A DNA stretch of 41,204 nucleotides. Origin: Mycolicibacterium xanthum (GTDB taxonomy: Bacteria > Actinomycetota > Actinomycetes > Mycobacteriales > Mycobacteriaceae). The position numbers and the translations under genes are program-made. Shown here piece by piece: positions 22,081 to 30,307 of this stretch (the stretch's first letter is position 1; each line of letters starts with the position of its first letter). The notes under the pieces are model-generated. The model saw only the letters and a list, made by a program, of their open reading frames with translations. It did no database searches and had not been told where the DNA came from. The stretch lies in the NCBI RefSeq assembly GCF_019710635.1, contig NZ_JAIFZS010000071.1:1-41204 (forward strand). Reading direction: 5' to 3'.

Positions 22081-23193
22081 ATGGATTCGGAGGGGTCGTC
22101 CGGTGGGCGCTCGGCGGGTAACCCCGACGGCCCGGCCACCAGGGGCGGAACCGACCACCCGAAGGTCATTCTGGTCACCGGCGCCTGCCGTTTCCTCGGC
22201 GGCTATCTGACGGCCCGCCTGGCGCAGAATCCGCTGATCAACCATGTGATCGCGGTTGACGCGATCGCGCCGAGCAAGGATCTGCTGCGCCGGATGGGAC
22301 GCGCGGAGTTCGTCCGCGCCGACATCCGCAACCCGTTCATCGCCAAGGTCATCCGCAACGGCGACGTCGACACCGTCGTGCACGCCGCCGCCGCTTCGTA
22401 TGCACCTAGGTCCGGCGGACGGGCCACCCTCAAAGAGCTCAACGTGATGGGTGCGATCCAGCTGTTCGCGGCCTGCCAGAAGGCCCCCTCGGTGCGCCGG
22501 GTCATCCTCAAGTCGACCTCGGAGGTGTACGGGTCCAGCGCCCGCGACCCGATGTTGTTCGACGAGAGCAGCAGCCGCCGCCGGCCGCCCGGCGAGGGCT
22601 TCGCGCGCGACAGCATCGACATCGAGGGCTATGCGCGCGGCCTGGGCAGGCGCAGGCCCGACATCGCGGTCACCATCCTGCGGCTGGCCAACATGATCGG
22701 CCCCGCGATGGACACGGCGCTGTCCCGGTATCTGGCCGGTCCGGTGGTCCCGACGGTCATCGGCCACGATTCGCGGCTGCAACTGTTGCACGAACAGGAC
22801 GCCCTGGGCGTGCTCGAGCGGGCCACCGTGGCGGGCAGATCCGGGACCTTCAACGTGGGTGCCCCGGGCGTGATCATGATGAGCCAGGCGATCCGCCGGT
22901 CCGGCAGGCTGGCACTGCCGGTTCCACGGTCGGCGTTGGTGGCCGTCGATTCGCTGTTTCGAGCCGCCCGCAACTCGGAATTCGATCGCGAACAGCTCGA
23001 CTACATCAGCTACGGCCGGGTGATGGACACCACCAGGATGCGCACCGAGCTGGACTACGCGCCGAAGTGGACGACGGCCGAGGCCTTCGACGACTACGTG
23101 CGCGGGCGTGCGCTCAAGCCGATCGTCGATCCCCGTTGGGTACGCTCGTTGGAGGTACGCGCCGTATCGGCGGCGCAGCGCTGGGGGCGCTAG
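22081..23193 (+). CDS. galE2: NAD-dependent epimerase/dehydratase family protein (GalE2/Rv0501-like)
   Basis: The 370-residue extended-SDR product has a disordered N-terminus (1-26), an NAD-binding ILVTGACRFLGGYLTARL motif (about 30-47, GACRFLGG in place of GGxGFIG), AVDA, ADIRNP and VVHAAAAS. The usual catalytic YxxxK is not intact: the aligned position reads EGYARGLGRRR, with no Lys four residues after Tyr. True UDP-galactose epimerase activity is therefore doubtful, though the M. tuberculosis ortholog carries the same name. It is preceded by TAGGCT (22069-22074) 6 nt before the ATG, a leaderless start. The acyltransferase gene follows 51 nt downstream. Confidence 0.8.
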   Translation: MDSEGSSGGRSAGNPDGPATRGGTDHPKVILVTGACRFLGGYLTARLAQNPLINHVIAVDAIAPSKDLLRRMGRAEFVRADIRNPFIAKVIRNGDVDTVVHAAAASYAPRSGGRATLKELNVMGAIQLFAACQKAPSVRRVILKSTSEVYGSSARDPMLFDESSSRRRPPGEGFARDSIDIEGYARGLGRRRPDIAVTILRLANMIGPAMDTALSRYLAGPVVPTVIGHDSRLQLLHEQDALGVLERATVAGRSGTFNVGAPGVIMMSQAIRRSGRLALPVPRSALVAVDSLFRAARNSEFDREQLDYISYGRVMDTTRMRTELDYAPKWTTAEAFDDYVRGRALKPIVDPRWVRSLEVRAVSAAQRWGR

Positions 23194-23244
23194 ACTCGTA
23201 ACCCAGACCCTGGCCGGGGGGCGAAGGGGGAGAGGACGGCTTAA

Positions 23245-24315
23245 GTGGCGGGCGAGCCAAGAGCGAAGGTCATTCCGCTGCACTCGAATTCGGGTCGCAG
23301 CGCGGCGCAGCGCCGGGCGGCGGCGCAGCGCGTCGATGCGTCGCGCCGCCATCCGTCCCTGCTCACCGACTCCGGTGGCCAGGCGACAGCCGAGGAGATC
23401 GCCGCCGTCGTCCGCGAGATCGACCAGAAACGCGGTTCGGTGCTCGGCGCTCCGGAGGCCGACGCCACGCCCAACGAACTGGCCAAGCGCATCACGGCGA
23501 TCGCCGATTTCGTCGGCAAGAGAATGACCGGCGACTACGTCGTCGACGAGTTCGGGTTCGACTCGCATCTCAACGACGCAATCTTCCTGCCTTTGCTGAG
23601 AGTGTTCTTCAAATCCTGGTTCCGGGTCGAGGTCAGCGGTATCGAGAACCTCCCCGAGACCGGTCCCGCGCTGGTGGTGGCCAATCACGCAGGCGTGCTG
23701 CCGTTCGACGGGCTGATGACGACGGTCGCGGTGCGCGACAAGCATCCCGCCCACCGCGATCTGCGGCTGCTGGCCGCCGACCTCGTCTTCGACCTGCCCA
23801 TGGTGGGCCAGGCCGCCCGCAAGGCCGGACACACGATGGCGTGCACCGACGACGCCCACCGGCTGCTCGCGGCGGGCGAGCTGACCGCGGTGTTCCCGGA
23901 GGGCTACAAGGGCCTGGGCAAGCACTTCAAGGACCGCTACAAGCTGCAACGCTTCGGCCGCGGTGGGTTCGTATCGGCCGCGTTGCGCACGAAGGCGCCC
24001 ATCGTGCCGTGCTCGATCGTCGGCTCCGAGGAGATCTACCCGATGATCGCCGACGTGAAGCTGCTCGCGCGGCTGTTCGGCCTGCCCTATTTCCCGGTCA
24101 CCCCGCTGTTCCCGCTGGCAGGGCCGCTGGGTGTGGTGCCGTTGCCGTCGAAGTGGCACATCCAGTTCGGCGAGCCCATCGACACGAGCGATTACGACGA
24201 GGCGGCCGCCGAGGACCCGATGGTCACGTTCGAGCTGACCGACCAGGTGCGCGAGACGATCCAGCAGACGCTATACCAGCTGCTGGCCAACCGGCGGAAC
24301 ACGTTCCTGGGCTAG
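23245..24315 (+). CDS. Lysophospholipid acyltransferase (PlsC) family protein (Rv0502-like)
   Basis: The 356-residue product has a low-complexity N-terminus (1-50), a helical segment, and a glycerophosphate acyltransferase domain (about 130-345). Key motifs are VVANHAGVLPFDGLM (NH…D, the catalytic His/Asp box) and VFPEGYKG (the acyl-acceptor binding FPEG). It transfers an acyl chain, probably to a glycerol- or lipid-type acceptor at the inner face of the membrane; the acceptor is unknown. GTG 23245 is preceded by GGGGGAGAGG. A TAGACT box overlapping the galE2 stop (23191-23196) may give it its own promoter. Confidence 0.85.
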   Translation: MAGEPRAKVIPLHSNSGRSAAQRRAAAQRVDASRRHPSLLTDSGGQATAEEIAAVVREIDQKRGSVLGAPEADATPNELAKRITAIADFVGKRMTGDYVVDEFGFDSHLNDAIFLPLLRVFFKSWFRVEVSGIENLPETGPALVVANHAGVLPFDGLMTTVAVRDKHPAHRDLRLLAADLVFDLPMVGQAARKAGHTMACTDDAHRLLAAGELTAVFPEGYKGLGKHFKDRYKLQRFGRGGFVSAALRTKAPIVPCSIVGSEEIYPMIADVKLLARLFGLPYFPVTPLFPLAGPLGVVPLPSKWHIQFGEPIDTSDYDEAAAEDPMVTFELTDQVRETIQQTLYQLLANRRNTFLG

Positions 24316-24343
24316 CGGCGGGCTAGCGGCCGACCCGGCCGTC

Positions 24344-24871
24344 CTACTTTTGCCCAGCAATCATCTTCTTGAGCGCTTCGTCGCGCGCTGCGGCGATCTT
24401 CGCGCTCACCTCGTCGGCCTCGTCCGGGTGGGCCGCCTCGCCGAGCATCGTCACGATGCTGGTCAGCACGGGCTCGCCGTTCTGGTCGGTCACCTCACCG
24501 CGCACCTCACTGATGACGGTGCCGTGCGACTCGATCACCGAGTCCAGGTACGAGTCGAAGTACAGCCGGTCGCCGGCCAGGATCGGGCGGTGGAAGATCA
24601 GCTTCTGGTCACGGTGCAGCACCCGCTCCAGGTTGATCGGCACGTCGAACTGGTTGAAGATCTCCAGCTGCACCCGGCGGCCGGCCACCGCGACGAACGT
24701 CAGCGACGCCATCAGGGCGTCGTAGCCGCACTCGTGGGCCGCCTCCTCGGTGAAGTGCGCGGGATGGTCGTCCTTGACGGCGCGGGCGAACTCGCGGATC
24801 TTCTCGCGGTCGACCTCGAAGTAGTCCGGATACCGGTAGTGGGTTCCGATGATGTTTTCAGCGATGCTCAT
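24344..24871 (-). CDS. hadD: (3R)-hydroxyacyl-ACP dehydratase subunit HadD (HadA/UPF0336 family)
   Basis: The 175-residue product is a single hotdog-fold protein of the HadA/MaoC-like type: YFEVDREKIREFARAVKDDHPAHF, then YDALMASLTFVAVAGRRVQLEIF, INLERVLHRDQKLIFHRPILAGDRL and a GEVTDQNGEPVLTSIVTMLG strand. By position and sequence it is the Rv0504c ortholog, reported as HadD, a FAS-II dehydratase component needed for full-size mycolic acids (recollection). The HadA family lacks the catalytic His-Asp pair of HadB, so a partner subunit is expected. cmaA2, its neighbour in M. tuberculosis, is not present here. GGAGG precedes the start by about 8 nt. Confidence 0.85.
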   Translation of the reverse strand: MSIAENIIGTHYRYPDYFEVDREKIREFARAVKDDHPAHFTEEAAHECGYDALMASLTFVAVAGRRVQLEIFNQFDVPINLERVLHRDQKLIFHRPILAGDRLYFDSYLDSVIESHGTVISEVRGEVTDQNGEPVLTSIVTMLGEAAHPDEADEVSAKIAAARDEALKKMIAGQK

Positions 24872-24931
24872 GCCGGCGGTCTTTCCTCCTCGGGTGGCGG
24901 CGAGCCTATCAGCGGCCCGGCACCGCGCAGT

Positions 24932-25831
24932 TCAGCTCTCGTGGCGGCGGGACACCACAGCGGCCAGCGCGCCCCCGACCGCGCCCAGCGCCAGCGCCGA
25001 CGGGACCCCGATGCGGGCGGCCTTGCGGGCGGTGCGGAAGTCGCGGATCTCCCACCCGCGTTCGCGGGCCAGATCGCGCAGCGCGGCGTCCGGGTTGATC
25101 GCGACCGCGGTGCCGACCAGCGACAGCATCGGGACGTCGTTGAAGCTGTCGGAGTACGCGGTACAGCGGCGCAGGTTCAGCCCCTCCCGGATGGCCAGCG
25201 AGCGCACCGCGTGGGCCTTGCCCGTGCCGTGCAGGATGTCGCCGACCAGGCGCCCGGTGAACACGCCGTCCACCGACTCGGCCACCGTCCCCAGCGCACC
25301 GGTCAGTCCCAGCCGCCGCGCGATCGTGGCCGCCAGCTCGTACGGGGTGGCGGTGACCAGCCACACCTGCTGGCCCGCGTCGAGGTGCATCTGGGCCAGT
25401 TCCCGGGTGCCCGGCCAGATCTTGTCGGCGATGATCTCGTCGTAGATCTCCTCGCCGAGTGCGATCAGCTCGGCGGTCGACCTGCCCTCGATGAACGACA
25501 GTGCCTTACGCCGGCCCGCGGCCACGTCGTCGCTGTTCTCCCGGCCGGTGAGCTGGAACTTGGCCTGCGCGAACGCAAACCGGGCCAGGTCGGAGTAGGT
25601 GAAGTACTCGCGGGCCGCCAGCCCGCGGGCGAAGTGCACCAGCGACGAGCCGTGCACCAGGGTGTTGTCCACGTCGAAGAACGCCGCCGCGGTCAGGTCG
25701 GGCGGCGGGAGCGGGTGGTCCGACGGTTGGTCGGGGTGTTCCGCGAGGGTTTCGGCGGCCACCTCCGCGCTGACCTCTCCGGCGAGCTGCTGCGCGTCGA
25801 ACCCGACTTCAGATCCTCCGGAACCGGACAC
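24932..25831 (-). CDS. serB1: HAD-family phosphoserine phosphatase-like protein SerB1
   Basis: The 299-residue product is a HAD hydrolase of subfamily IB: FFDVDNTLVHGSS with nucleophile Asp 53 and Asp 55, VTATPYE (motif II Thr), GTGKAHAV (motif III Lys) and SDSFNDVPML (motif IV). It removes phosphate from phosphoserine or a related substrate; SerB1 enzymes may act on other phosphomonoesters. The C-terminus has one membrane helix (about 275-292). The first 45 residues are acidic and disordered. GTG 25831 was chosen because TAGTGT (25840-25845) is positioned for a leaderless transcript; the large upstream frame on this strand runs through hemA and is not coding. Confidence 0.85.
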   Translation of the reverse strand: MSGSGGSEVGFDAQQLAGEVSAEVAAETLAEHPDQPSDHPLPPPDLTAAAFFDVDNTLVHGSSLVHFARGLAAREYFTYSDLARFAFAQAKFQLTGRENSDDVAAGRRKALSFIEGRSTAELIALGEEIYDEIIADKIWPGTRELAQMHLDAGQQVWLVTATPYELAATIARRLGLTGALGTVAESVDGVFTGRLVGDILHGTGKAHAVRSLAIREGLNLRRCTAYSDSFNDVPMLSLVGTAVAINPDAALRDLARERGWEIRDFRTARKAARIGVPSALALGAVGGALAAVVSRRHES

Positions 25832-25870
25832 GGATACAACACTAGGACACCTTCCGGCGATACTGGCGGA

Positions 25871-26134
25871 GTGGATCGACAGGTGCGGTTGCTGACCCGG
25901 CAGGGTTGCCCGATGTGCCAGGCCGCCGCCGGGCGGCTCGAGGAGCTGGCCCGCGAACTGGGCTTCGAGCTGTCGGTGACCGACGTCGACGCGCTCGCCG
26001 CCGCGGGTGAGCCGGCGTTGCGCGCCGAGTTCGGCGACCGGTTGCCGGTGGTGTTGTTGGACGGTGCCGAGCACAGCTACTGGGAGGTCGACGAGCCACG
26101 GCTGCGGGCCGACCTGGCGGCGACGAACGGTTGA
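25871..26134 (+). CDS. Glutaredoxin family protein (Rv0508-like)
   Basis: The 87-residue product has a thioredoxin-fold sequence VRLLTRQGCPMCQAAAGRLEEL with active-site Cys 13 and Cys 16 (CPMC), a cis-Pro in RLPVVLLDG, and a C-terminal helix. It is a DUF836-type glutaredoxin, likely a thiol-disulfide exchange protein in the cytoplasm. It begins with GTG at 25871, 40 nt from the divergent serB1. hemA follows 66 nt downstream, so it may share that promoter region. mmpS2/mmpL2, which lie here in M. tuberculosis, are absent. Confidence 0.82.
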   Translation: MDRQVRLLTRQGCPMCQAAAGRLEELARELGFELSVTDVDALAAAGEPALRAEFGDRLPVVLLDGAEHSYWEVDEPRLRADLAATNG

Positions 26135-26164
26135 GCAAATTTGGTGGCCCAGCTGGTTAACGAC

Positions 26165-26170
26165 TACCGT
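26165..26170 (+). promoter_or_regulatory. Possible -10 box for hemA
   Basis: TACCGT fits TANNNT, lies 30 nt before the hemA ATG, and is followed by CGGAG as ribosome site (26194-26198). Confidence 0.3.
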
Positions 26171-26200
26171 TGAGCAGGTGCTGAGCGTGGTGACGGAGCC

Positions 26201-27541
26201 ATGAGCGTCCTGCTTTTCGGGGTTTCGCACCGCAGCGCGCCGGTTTCCGTGCTCGAGCAGCTCAGCACCGACGAATCCGACCAGGCCAAGATCGTCGACG
26301 AGATCTTGCAGTCTTCGCTGGTCACCGAGGCCATGGTGCTGTCGACCTGCAACCGCGTCGAGGTCTACGCCGTCGTCGAGGCCTTCCACGGCGGGCTCTC
26401 GGTTATCGGGCAGGTGCTCTCCGAGCACTCCGGCATGTCGCTTCAGGACCTCACCAAGTACGCCTACGTGCGTTACGCCGAGGCCGCGGTCGAGCACCTC
26501 TTCGCCGTCGCCAGCGGACTGGATTCCGCGGTGATCGGCGAACAGCAGGTGCTGGGGCAGGTGCGCCGGGCGTATGCGACCGCGGAGGCCAACCACACCG
26601 TCGGGCGCATCCTGCACGAGCTGTCGCAGCGGGCGCTGTCGGTCGGCAAGCGGGTGCACTCCGAGACCGGCATCGACGGCGCGGGTGCCTCGGTGGTGTC
26701 GGTGGCGCTGGACATGGCCGAGAACCGGCTGGGCTCGCTGGCCGGCCGGTCGGCCGTGGTGATCGGTGCCGGCTCTATGGGCGCCCTGACCGCCAAGCAG
26801 CTGCTGCGGGTCGGTGTCGAGCGCATCCACGTGGTGAACCGCACCCTGCCCCGCGCCAAGCAACTCGCCGAGAACATCCGCGGCCACGGCATCGCGGCCG
26901 AGGCGTTCCCGTTCGATCACCTGCCGCCGCTGCTGACCGACGCCGACGTCGTCGTCAGCTGCACCGGCGCGGTGCGACCGGTGGTGTCGCTGGCCGACGT
27001 GCACCGCGGGCTCGCGCACGGCCAGGAGAAGAACCTGGTGATCTGCGACCTCGGCATGCCGCGCGACGTCGACTCCACGGTGGCCGGGCTGCCCGGTGTG
27101 CACGTCATCGACATGGAGCGCATCCAGCGCGAGCCGTCGGCGCGCGCGGCCTCCTCCGACGCCGACGCGGCGCGTGCGATCGTCGCCGCCGAGGTCGCCC
27201 GATACCTGGCCGGACAGCGGATGGCCGAGGTCACCCCGACCGTCACCGCGCTGCGCCGGCGCGCGGCCGACGTGGTGGAGGCCGAACTGCTGCGGCTGGA
27301 CAACCGGCTGCCGGAACTGGATGCCGCGCACCGCGACGAGGTGGCCAACACCGTGCGCCGGGTGGTCGACAAGCTGCTGCACGCGCCCACGGTGCGGGTC
27401 AAGCAGCTGGCCAGCGCCCCTGGCGGCGACAGCTACGCCGAGGCCCTGAGGGAACTGTTCGAGCTCGACCAGCACGCGGTGGACGCCGTCGCGGCCGGCG
27501 AACTGCCGCTGGTCGCAACCGATCTCGATACCACCGAGTGA
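26201..27541 (+). CDS. hemA: Glutamyl-tRNA reductase HemA
   Basis: HemA reduces glutamyl-tRNA(Glu) with NADPH to glutamate-1-semialdehyde, the first step of the C5 heme pathway. The 446-residue product shows GVSHRSAPV, the catalytic Cys 50 in VLSTCNRVEVY, VASGLDSAVIGEQQVLGQVRRAY, the NADPH domain VVIGAGSMGALTAKQL (about 186-201) and a C-terminal dimerisation domain. It opens the hemA-hemC-hemD-hemB run, with hemC 25 nt downstream. Confidence 0.97.
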   Translation: MSVLLFGVSHRSAPVSVLEQLSTDESDQAKIVDEILQSSLVTEAMVLSTCNRVEVYAVVEAFHGGLSVIGQVLSEHSGMSLQDLTKYAYVRYAEAAVEHLFAVASGLDSAVIGEQQVLGQVRRAYATAEANHTVGRILHELSQRALSVGKRVHSETGIDGAGASVVSVALDMAENRLGSLAGRSAVVIGAGSMGALTAKQLLRVGVERIHVVNRTLPRAKQLAENIRGHGIAAEAFPFDHLPPLLTDADVVVSCTGAVRPVVSLADVHRGLAHGQEKNLVICDLGMPRDVDSTVAGLPGVHVIDMERIQREPSARAASSDADAARAIVAAEVARYLAGQRMAEVTPTVTALRRRAADVVEAELLRLDNRLPELDAAHRDEVANTVRRVVDKLLHAPTVRVKQLASAPGGDSYAEALRELFELDQHAVDAVAAGELPLVATDLDTTE

Positions 27542-27566
27542 CGCTCACCACGCCGAAAGTCAGCAC

Positions 27567-28502
27567 GTGATCCGTATAGGCACCCGGGGCAGCCTGCTGG
27601 CCACCACCCAGTCCGGCGTCATCCGGGACGCGCTGGCCGCCGCCGGACAGGACGCCGAGCTGGTCATCGTCTCGACCGCGGGGGACCGTTCGTCGGCACC
27701 GATCGCCGACATCGGGGTCGGCGTGTTCACCGCCGCGCTGCGCGAGGCCATCGCCGACGGCTCGGTCGACATGGCCGTGCACTCGTACAAGGACCTGCCC
27801 ACCGCGGCCGACCCCCGCTTCGTCATCGCCGCGATCCCGGCGCGGGAGGACCCCCGGGACGCGCTGGTGGCCCGCGACGGACTGGTGCTCGGGGAGTTGC
27901 CCGCCGGTTCGGTGATCGGGACGTCCTCCCCGCGGCGGGCAGCACAGCTTAGAGCACTGGGTCTCGGTTTGGAAATCCGCCCCCTAAGAGGCAACCTAGA
28001 CACCAGGTTGAACAGGGTAAGCAGCGGTGATCTCGATGCCGTCGTCGTGGCCCGGGCGGGTTTGGCCCGCATCGGTCGTCTCGACGCTGTCACCGAGGCG
28101 CTGGAACCGGTACAGATGTTGCCGGCGCCGGCGCAGGGGGCGTTGGCAGTCGAGTGCCGTGCCGGTGACACCGGGCTCGCGGAGTTGTTGGCGGAGTTGG
28201 ACGACGCCGACACCCGGGCCGCGGTCATCGCCGAGCGAGCCCTGCTGGCCGAACTGGAGGCGGGGTGTTCCGCACCGGTGGGCGCGATTGCCGAGGTGGT
28301 CGAGTCGATCGATGAGGACGGCCGCGTCTTCGAGGAGCTGTCGCTGCGCGGCTGCGTGGCGACGCTGGACGGATCCGACGTGATCCGCGCGTCCGGTATC
28401 GGAACACCCGAGCGGGCACGGGAGCTGGGGCTCTCGGTGGCCGCGGAGCTGTTCGAGCTGGGCGCGCGCGATCTGCTGGACGAACGCGGGAGAGATAGAT
28501 GA
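27567..28502 (+). CDS. hemC: Porphobilinogen deaminase (hydroxymethylbilane synthase) HemC
   Basis: HemC joins four porphobilinogens into hydroxymethylbilane. The 311-residue product starts IRIGTRGSLLATTQSG and contains DMAVHSYKDLPT, GTSSPRRAAQLRAL, RGNLDTRLNRV and the dipyrromethane cofactor Cys 234 in ELEAGCSAPVGA. GTG 27567 is the start. The stop TGA overlaps the hemD ATG (ATGA at 28499-28502). Codons around 27939-28019 are unlike the rest of the gene (AGA, AGG, CTA, CTT, GTA), see the findings. Confidence 0.96.
   Translation: MIRIGTRGSLLATTQSGVIRDALAAAGQDAELVIVSTAGDRSSAPIADIGVGVFTAALREAIADGSVDMAVHSYKDLPTAADPRFVIAAIPAREDPRDALVARDGLVLGELPAGSVIGTSSPRRAAQLRALGLGLEIRPLRGNLDTRLNRVSSGDLDAVVVARAGLARIGRLDAVTEALEPVQMLPAPAQGALAVECRAGDTGLAELLAELDDADTRAAVIAERALLAELEAGCSAPVGAIAEVVESIDEDGRVFEELSLRGCVATLDGSDVIRASGIGTPERARELGLSVAAELFELGARDLLDERGRDR
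27939..28019. other. Rare-codon, lower-GC island inside hemC with an embedded inverted repeat
   Basis: Within 27 codons there are two AGA, two AGG, two CTA, one CTT, one GTA, two TTG and three GCA codons, whereas the flanking gene uses almost only G/C-ending codons. CAACCT (27992-27997) and AGGTTG (28005-28010) form a perfect hairpin around a 7-nt loop. The protein sequence is conserved HemC, so the bias is at the nucleotide level. Confidence 0.7.
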
Positions 28503-30220
28503 CTCGCCAGATGAGCATGCGAGGGCGCAAGGTCAAGCCAGGCCGCATCACGTTCGTCGGCTCGGGGCCCGGGGATCCGGGCCTGCTGACGACACGTGCC
28601 CGCACCGTGCTGGCCAATGCCGCGCTGGTGTTCACCGATCCCGACGTGCCCGAAGCGGTGCTGGCCCTGGTGGGGTCCGAGCTGCCGCCGCCGTCGGGGC
28701 CGTTGCCGGATGTCGCGGCCCAGAAGCCGGATGTCGCGGCCCGGACGCCTGAATCCGTGGACCAGACGGCCGGCGACGCCGACGACGTGAAGCAGGCCGA
28801 TCCGGTCATCCCCGGTGGTCCCGATGTGCGTCCCGCACTGGGTGATCCCACCGAGGTGGCCAAGACGCTGGCCGCCGAGGCCAAGGCCGGTGCGGACGTG
28901 GTGCGCCTGGTCGCCGGTGATCCGCTGTCGGTCGACTCGGTGATCACCGAGGTCAACGCGCTGGCCAAGACGCAGTTGCCCTTCGAGGTGGTGCCCGGCC
29001 TGCCCGGTACCACCGCGGTGCCCACCTACGCCGGGTTGCCGCTGGGGTCGGCGCACACCGTCGCCGACGTCCGCGATCCCGATGTGGACTGGGCCGCGCT
29101 GGCCGCCGCGCCCGGGCCGCTGATCCTGCACGCCACCGCGTCGCACCTGCCCGAGGCGGCCCGCACCCTGATCGAGTACGGCCTGGCCGACACCACGCCC
29201 ACCGTCGTGACCGCCAACGGCACCACCTGTCAGCAGCGTTCGATCGAGACCACGCTGGCCGGTCTGCTGGACAAGGCCACCCTGGCGGGCGCGGGCGCCG
29301 ACGCACTGGCCGCCGGCGCGGTGGCCGGGCCGCTGGTCGTGACGATCGGCAGGACGGTCGCCAACCGCGCCAAGCTGAACTGGTGGGAGAGCCGCGCGCT
29401 GTACGGCTGGACGGTGCTGGTGCCCCGCACCAAGGACCAGGCCGGCGAGATGAGTGACCGGCTGGTCGGCCACGGCGCGCTGCCCGTCGAGGTGCCGACC
29501 ATCGCGGTCGAGCCGCCGCGCAGCCCGGCCCAGATGGAAAGGGCCGTGAAGGGTTTGGTCGACGGCCGCTTCCAGTGGGTGGTGTTCACCTCCACCAACG
29601 CGGTCCGTGCGGTGTGGGAGAAGTTCAACGAGTTCGGGTTGGACGCCCGGGCGTTCTCCGGTGTGAAGATCGCCTGCGTGGGGCAGGCCACCGCGGACCG
29701 GGTGCGGGCGTTCGGCATCAACCCCGAGCTGGTGCCGACCGGTGAGCAGAGCTCGCTGGGTCTGCTCGACGAGTTCCCGCCCTACGACGACGTTTTCGAT
29801 CCGGTCAACCGGGTGCTGCTGCCGCGCGCCGACATCGCCACCGAGACGCTGGCCGAGGGGCTGCGCGAACGTGGCTGGGAGATCGAGGACGTCACGGCCT
29901 ACCGCACGGTGCGTGCGGCACCGCCGCCGGCGACCACCCGCGAGATGATCAAGACCGGCGGGTTCGACGCGGTGTGCTTCACGTCGAGCTCGACGGTGCG
30001 CAACCTGGTCGGGATTGCGGGCAAGCCGCACGCCCGCACGATCGTGGCGTGCATCGGACCCAAGACCGCCGAGACCGCAGCGGAATTCGGCCTGCGGGTC
30101 GACGTGCAGCCCGAGGTGGCCGCGGTCGGTCCGCTGGTGGAGGCGCTGGCCGAGCACGCCGCCCGGCTGCGTGCCGAGGGCGCGCTACCCCCGCCGCGGA
30201 AGAAGAGCCGCCGCCGCTGA
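28499..30220 (+). CDS. hemD: Fused uroporphyrinogen-III C-methyltransferase / uroporphyrinogen-III synthase HemD
   Basis: The 573-residue product joins two activities. The N-terminal tetrapyrrole methylase domain (about 15-275) has VGSGPGDPGLLTTRA and VVPGLPGTTAVPTYAG; it would make precorrin-2 for siroheme or cobalamin. The C-terminal HemD domain (about 300-550: TVLVPRTKDQAGEMSDRL, FQWVVFTSTNAVRAVWEKF, VACIGPKTAETAAEFG) cyclises hydroxymethylbilane to uroporphyrinogen III. Residues about 63-100 are an Asp/Pro/Ala-rich insert containing the repeat PDVAAQK/PDVAART. A basic PPPRKKSRRR tail ends it. ATGA overlap with hemC shows coupling. Confidence 0.93.
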   Translation: MTRQMSMRGRKVKPGRITFVGSGPGDPGLLTTRARTVLANAALVFTDPDVPEAVLALVGSELPPPSGPLPDVAAQKPDVAARTPESVDQTAGDADDVKQADPVIPGGPDVRPALGDPTEVAKTLAAEAKAGADVVRLVAGDPLSVDSVITEVNALAKTQLPFEVVPGLPGTTAVPTYAGLPLGSAHTVADVRDPDVDWAALAAAPGPLILHATASHLPEAARTLIEYGLADTTPTVVTANGTTCQQRSIETTLAGLLDKATLAGAGADALAAGAVAGPLVVTIGRTVANRAKLNWWESRALYGWTVLVPRTKDQAGEMSDRLVGHGALPVEVPTIAVEPPRSPAQMERAVKGLVDGRFQWVVFTSTNAVRAVWEKFNEFGLDARAFSGVKIACVGQATADRVRAFGINPELVPTGEQSSLGLLDEFPPYDDVFDPVNRVLLPRADIATETLAEGLRERGWEIEDVTAYRTVRAAPPPATTREMIKTGGFDAVCFTSSSTVRNLVGIAGKPHARTIVACIGPKTAETAAEFGLRVDVQPEVAAVGPLVEALAEHAARLRAEGALPPPRKKSRRR

Positions 30221-30226
30221 GGAACT

Positions 30227-30289
30227 CGCCGAAATGGCATTCCAGCAGGATCGCACTCGAACTTCTGCTGCCGGAATGCCGTTTCGCGG
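30227..30289. repeat. Imperfect palindromic dispersed element, copy 1 (before hemB)
   Basis: GAAATGGCATTCCAGCAG at the left end pairs with CTGCTGCCGGAATGCCGTTTC at the right, around a GATCGCACTCGAACTT-type loop. An 85% identical copy lies at 36045-36108. It is in the intergenic region between hemD and hemB, and the hemB ribosome site GGAGAGG follows. Confidence 0.85.
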
Positions 30290-30307
30290 ACAAGGAGAGG
30301 TGCGCTA

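Noticed and set aside
25832..27475. Extension of serB1 upstream through hemA on the minus strand
   Set aside because: The extension is antisense to hemA; the leaderless GTG at 25831 and family length fit better.
27560..30157. Long minus-strand open frame (865 codons) opposite hemC and hemD
   Set aside because: Shadow frame created by high GC at third codon positions; Arg/Gly/His-rich with no motifs.
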